Below are positions 4,696 through 7,151 of a DNA stretch of 7,151 bases, one piece after another. The DNA is from Bacillota bacterium (GTDB lineage Bacteria; Bacillota; Clostridia; Christensenellales; Aristaeellaceae). The first letter of the stretch is position 1, and the number at the start of each line of letters is the position of its first letter. Under the pieces are notes generated by a model. It had not been told where the DNA came from and searched no databases. It saw only the letters and a program-made list of their open reading frames with translations. The position numbers were made by a program, and so were the translations under genes. Location: assembly GCA_019137115.1 (NCBI GenBank), contig JAGVSV010000074.1, positions 1-7,151 of the forward strand, in the 5' to 3' direction.

Positions 4696-5443
4696 AGCAG
4701 AAACCAAGCATTTATTGGAGGAAGTGGCGGCCGGCCGGATCAGCCCGGATGAAGCGGTGCTGCGGCTCAAGTTCGAGCCCTTCCGCGACCTGGGCTTTGC
4801 CAAGCCCGACCGGCACCGCGGCCTGCGGCAGGGCGTGGCGGAGGTGATCTATGGCGCGAGCAAAACGCCAGAGCAGATCCGCGACATTGCCGCCGCCCTG
4901 CGCGAGGACGGGCAGAGCACCGTGCTGATCACGCGCATGGCAAAGGACGCCGTGCCCGTGGTGGAGGCGGCGCTGCCGCTGGTCTACCACGACCTGGCGC
5001 GCGTGGGCATCGTGGGCGACCTGCCCGCGCCGGACGGGGTGGGCACCATCGTGGTGGCCACCGGCGGCACCAGCGACATCCCGGTGGCCGAGGAAGCCGC
5101 ATTGACCGCCGAGGCGCTGGGCAACAAGGTGACGCGCCTGTATGACGTGGGCGTGGCCGGGCTGCACCGGCTGCTGCACAACGCCGAGCACATCATGACC
5201 GCGCGGGCCATCATCGCCATCGCGGGTATGGAAGGGGCATTGGCCAGCGTGATTGGCGGGCTGGCGGATTGCCCGGTCATCGCGGTGCCCACCAGCGTGG
5301 GCTATGGCGCGGCCTTTGGCGGGCTGGCGGCGCTGCTGTCCATGCTCAACTCCTGCGCCAGCGGGGTGAGCGTGGTCAACATCGACAACGGCTTTGGCGC
5401 GGGGTACCTCGCCAGCATGATCAACCACCTGGAGGGCAAATAA
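4688..5443 (+). CDS. larB: LarB, nicotinic acid adenine dinucleotide carboxylase/hydrolase
   Basis: LarB carboxylates the pyridinium ring of nicotinic acid adenine dinucleotide at C5 and splits off AMP, giving pyridinium-3,5-biscarboxylic acid mononucleotide, the substrate of LarE. The product is 251 residues, the usual length. An N-terminal helical part (1-45) precedes a PurE-like carboxylase domain. Within it are ATGGTSDIPVAEEA (124-137), AGMEGALASVIGGL (179-192), PTSVGYGAAFGG (201-212) and NSCASGVSVVNIDNGFGAG (221-239). Cys223 in NSCASG corresponds to the conserved cysteine that forms a covalent bond with the pyridinium ring during catalysis. The ATG overlaps the larE stop (ATGAATAA), and AGGGAG at 4678-4683 is the SD, so translation is probably coupled. 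No unusual features are seen. Confidence 0.95.
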   Translation: MNKAETKHLLEEVAAGRISPDEAVLRLKFEPFRDLGFAKPDRHRGLRQGVAEVIYGASKTPEQIRDIAAALREDGQSTVLITRMAKDAVPVVEAALPLVYHDLARVGIVGDLPAPDGVGTIVVATGGTSDIPVAEEAALTAEALGNKVTRLYDVGVAGLHRLLHNAEHIMTARAIIAIAGMEGALASVIGGLADCPVIAVPTSVGYGAAFGGLAALLSMLNSCASGVSVVNIDNGFGAGYLASMINHLEGK

Positions 5444-6871
5444 ATGAAAACGCTGTACTTTGACCTGAACATGGGCGCGGCCGGCGATATGCTGATGGCG
5501 GCGCTGCTGGAGCTGGTGCCCGACAAACAGGCCTTTCTGGATAAAATGCACGCGCTGAACCTGCCCGGCGTGCACATATCGGCCACGCCCAGCACCAAGT
5601 GCGGCATTGTGGGCACGCATGTGTCGGTCACGGTCGGGGGCGAGGAAGAGGAAAGCCAGGACGTGGACGCGGCGGGGCGGGGACATGGGCACGAACACGA
5701 GCACGCGCATGGGCATGATCACCAACATGATCACGGGGACAGACACGACCATGGGCACGAGCATGATCACGAGCACGGACATCACCACGATCACGAACGC
5801 GAACACGACCATGACCATAATGATGACCCCGGGCATCATCATGACCATGACGCACATGACCACGGCCACGATCGCCATCACGAGCATGACGACCACAATC
5901 ACGATCATGAACACGAGCACAGCCACGAGCACGTCGGCATTGTGCGGGTGAAGGAAATCATCGATGGGCTGGAGGTACCCGACAAGGTGCGTGCGGATGC
6001 GCTGGCGGTGTACATGCTGATCGCCGAAGCTGAAGCCGAGGCGCACCAGCGGCCGATCGACCAGGTGCACTTCCACGAAGTCGGCTCAATGGACGCCATC
6101 GCAGACGTGGTGGGCGTGTGCCTGCTGATGGACCAGCTTGCGCCCCAGCAGGTGGTGGCGTCGCCGGTGCATGTGGGCAGCGGGCAGGTCAAGTGCGCGC
6201 ACGGCATTCTGCCGGTGCCGGCGCCCGCCACCGCGCATATCCTTCGGGGCGTGCCCACGTATGGCGGTGCCATCCGCGGGGAGCTGTGCACGCCCACGGG
6301 CGCGGCGCTGCTCAAGCATTTTGTCACCAGCTTCACCGGCCAACCGGTCATGCAGGTCCATGCCATCGGCTACGGCATGGGCAAAAAGGACTTCCCCGCC
6401 GCCAACTGCGTGCGGGCTTTCCTGGGAGAGACCGTGTCCGCCGGGGATGACATTGTGGAACTGCAAAGCAACCTGGATGACATGACGCCGGAAGCCCTGG
6501 GCTTTGCGCAGGAAAGGCTGTGGGCGGCAGGCGCGCTGGACGTATACACCATCCCGATTGGCATGAAGAAAAGCCGCCCCGGCACGCTGCTGGGCGTGCT
6601 GTGCCGCCCGGATGACCGAGAAGCCATCGTCAAAACCCTGTTTGCGCACACCACCACGCTGGGTATCCGGGGGCATGGCTGCCGCCGCTATACCCTCAAC
6701 CGGCGGCAGGAAACGCGCGAAACCCCGCACGGCGCGGTGCGCGTGAAAGTGTCCGAAGGCTGGGGCGTGCGCCGGGAAAAGGCGGAATATGACGACCTGA
6801 AGCGCATCGCCGAGGAACAGGGCATGTCGCTGGCCCAGGCCGCGCGCCTGGTGGAAAAGGAACAAAACTGA
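5444..6871 (+). CDS. larC: LarC, CTP-dependent nickel insertase (cyclometallase), with a long His-rich insert
   Basis: LarC inserts nickel into the dithiolated pyridinium nucleotide, forming C-Ni and S-Ni bonds with CTP hydrolysis, the last step of NPN synthesis. The 475-residue product begins MKTLYFDLNMGAAGDMLMAA. A His/Asp/Glu-rich insert (81-163) follows. The core has VHFHEVGSMDAIADVVG (208-224), ELCTPTGAALLKHF (280-293) and QSNLDDMTPEALGFA (341-355). The C-terminal region includes YTIPIGMKKSRPGTLLGVL (368-386). In Lactiplantibacillus the gene is split as larC1/larC2 and needs a programmed frameshift; here it is one uninterrupted frame. The insert makes the protein longer than LarC proteins lacking it. 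The ATG directly follows the larB TAA, with GGAGGG (5431-5436) as SD inside larB. The gene ends 23 bp before a strong terminator, closing the operon. Confidence 0.96.
   Translation: MKTLYFDLNMGAAGDMLMAALLELVPDKQAFLDKMHALNLPGVHISATPSTKCGIVGTHVSVTVGGEEEESQDVDAAGRGHGHEHEHAHGHDHQHDHGDRHDHGHEHDHEHGHHHDHEREHDHDHNDDPGHHHDHDAHDHGHDRHHEHDDHNHDHEHEHSHEHVGIVRVKEIIDGLEVPDKVRADALAVYMLIAEAEAEAHQRPIDQVHFHEVGSMDAIADVVGVCLLMDQLAPQQVVASPVHVGSGQVKCAHGILPVPAPATAHILRGVPTYGGAIRGELCTPTGAALLKHFVTSFTGQPVMQVHAIGYGMGKKDFPAANCVRAFLGETVSAGDDIVELQSNLDDMTPEALGFAQERLWAAGALDVYTIPIGMKKSRPGTLLGVLCRPDDREAIVKTLFAHTTTLGIRGHGCRRYTLNRRQETRETPHGAVRVKVSEGWGVRREKAEYDDLKRIAEEQGMSLAQAARLVEKEQN
5684..5932 (+). repeat. Degenerate HxH/DH-coding repeat inside larC
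   Basis: This segment encodes residues 81-163 of LarC. By my count 39 of 83 residues are His, mostly alternating with Asp, Glu or Gly (HGHEHEHAHGHDHQHDHG and similar). The DNA is a low-complexity CAT/CAC array with many near-repeats such as CATGATCACGAGCACGGAC, so it can expand or contract in multiples of 3. His-rich stretches are known nickel-binding tails in HypB, UreE and SlyD. The antisense strand of this array reads as a false hydrophobic ORF rich in Met and Val. Confidence 0.9.
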
Positions 6872-6894
6872 CCATAACTTTCGGAAAACCCAGC

Positions 6895-6923
6895 GGGCGC
6901 CCAGTCACAGGCGCCCCTTTTTT
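6895..6923 (+). terminator. Intrinsic terminator of the lar operon
   Basis: GGGCGCC (6895-6901) pairs perfectly with GGCGCCC (6910-6916) around an 8-base loop. After one C the strand carries TTTTTT (6918-6923). The hairpin starts 24 bases after the larC stop, which is the textbook Rho-independent layout and marks the end of the larE-larB-larC transcript. Confidence 0.93.
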
Positions 6924-6970
6924 GTGCTGGGGCCTGGCATTTGAAGGCTTTTGGGGCGCATGTGTTAGCG

Positions 6971-7151
6971 TAAAATAGATGTAGGTGGATAAACAGGAAT
7001 GGGGAGTGAAACGAAGGACAGAACATAACGACAAGTAGTGGTCTGGTACCGGAAAACCGGACAATCGGTTAGTGTGACAGTTGCTTTTTCATGGCTTCTG
7101 AGGTCAGGCCTATGAAGCCAGGGGACCTTGGGTGTGGTTCATTTCGAAGTC
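6971..7151 (+). ncRNA. Candidate structured RNA or leader, running to the window edge
   Basis: No ORF with an SD lies in the last 228 bases. A TAAAAT hexamer (6971-6976) is a reasonable -10 box, although its -35 is weak. Downstream, several pairings can be drawn. GTCTGGT (7041-7047) pairs with ACCGGAC (7056-7062), seven pairs including one U-G. TGGCTTC (7092-7098) pairs perfectly with GAAGCCA (7114-7120). AGGTC (7101-7105) pairs with GACCT (7124-7128), crossing the previous stem as an H-type pseudoknot would. GAAACGAA (7008-7015) can pair with TTCATTTC (7138-7145) with one mismatch, closing the domain. I do not recognise an RNA family. It could equally be the 5' leader of a gene beyond the window. 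Confidence 0.3.

Noticed and set aside
4712..6076. 454-codon minus-strand frame with a hydrophobic Met/Val stretch resembling a membrane protein
   Set aside because: The hydrophobic part is only the complement of the His CAT/CAC codons of larC (ATG/GTG). It lies opposite larB and larC and has no SD.
1..7151. tRNA, rRNA or CRISPR array
   Set aside because: No T-loop-like GGTTCGA/GGTTCAA context with a foldable clover leaf, no rRNA-like stretch and no regularly spaced repeat-spacer units were found on either strand.

Overview
The window looks like chromosomal DNA from a GC-rich member of the Bacillota (Clostridia-like). The reasons are Shine-Dalgarno sites close to AGGAGG in front of almost every gene, a Firmicutes-type PfkA C-terminus, PBSX-family phage DNA and a lar operon. 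No species is claimed. The standard genetic code is used: TAG, TAA and TGA all end intact genes here.

Layout. (1) 1-136 is the 3' end of a 6-phosphofructokinase gene. (2) 137-752 holds no convincing intact gene. It has a long G run, a 15-bp direct repeat joined to a perfect inverted repeat, and on the minus strand a possible remnant of an antitoxin-like gene. (3) 753-1434 is a HicA/HicB toxin-antitoxin locus. HicA carries an in-frame TGA where a tryptophan is expected, while HicB is complete. (4) 1517-1993 (minus) is a small single-pass membrane protein of unknown function, with a clear sigma-A-type promoter and a hairpin terminator. (5) 2306-3804 (minus) is a two-gene terminase module. The PBSX-type large terminase is complete, but the small gene just before it is frameshifted by a perfect 40-bp tandem duplication. 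No portal, head or tail gene is present. (6) 3805-3939 is the divergent intergenic region, with three TGACAT motifs spaced exactly 10 bp apart, a -10-like box and a leader hairpin. (7) 3940-6871 is a tightly packed larE-larB-larC operon closed by a strong intrinsic terminator. (8) 6924-7151 has no ORF but contains nested and crossing inverted repeats that suggest a structured RNA or leader running off the window.

How the genes work together. LarB, LarE and LarC make the nickel-pincer nucleotide (NPN) cofactor of lactate racemase and other LarA-family enzymes. LarB carboxylates and activates nicotinic acid adenine dinucleotide, LarE adds two sulfurs, and LarC inserts nickel using CTP. LarC here is a single uninterrupted ORF with a very long His/Asp-rich insert, probably for nickel storage or delivery. 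No larA lies in the window, so the cofactor user must be elsewhere. The other islands (hic locus, terminase) look like decaying accessory DNA inserted between housekeeping and metabolic genes.
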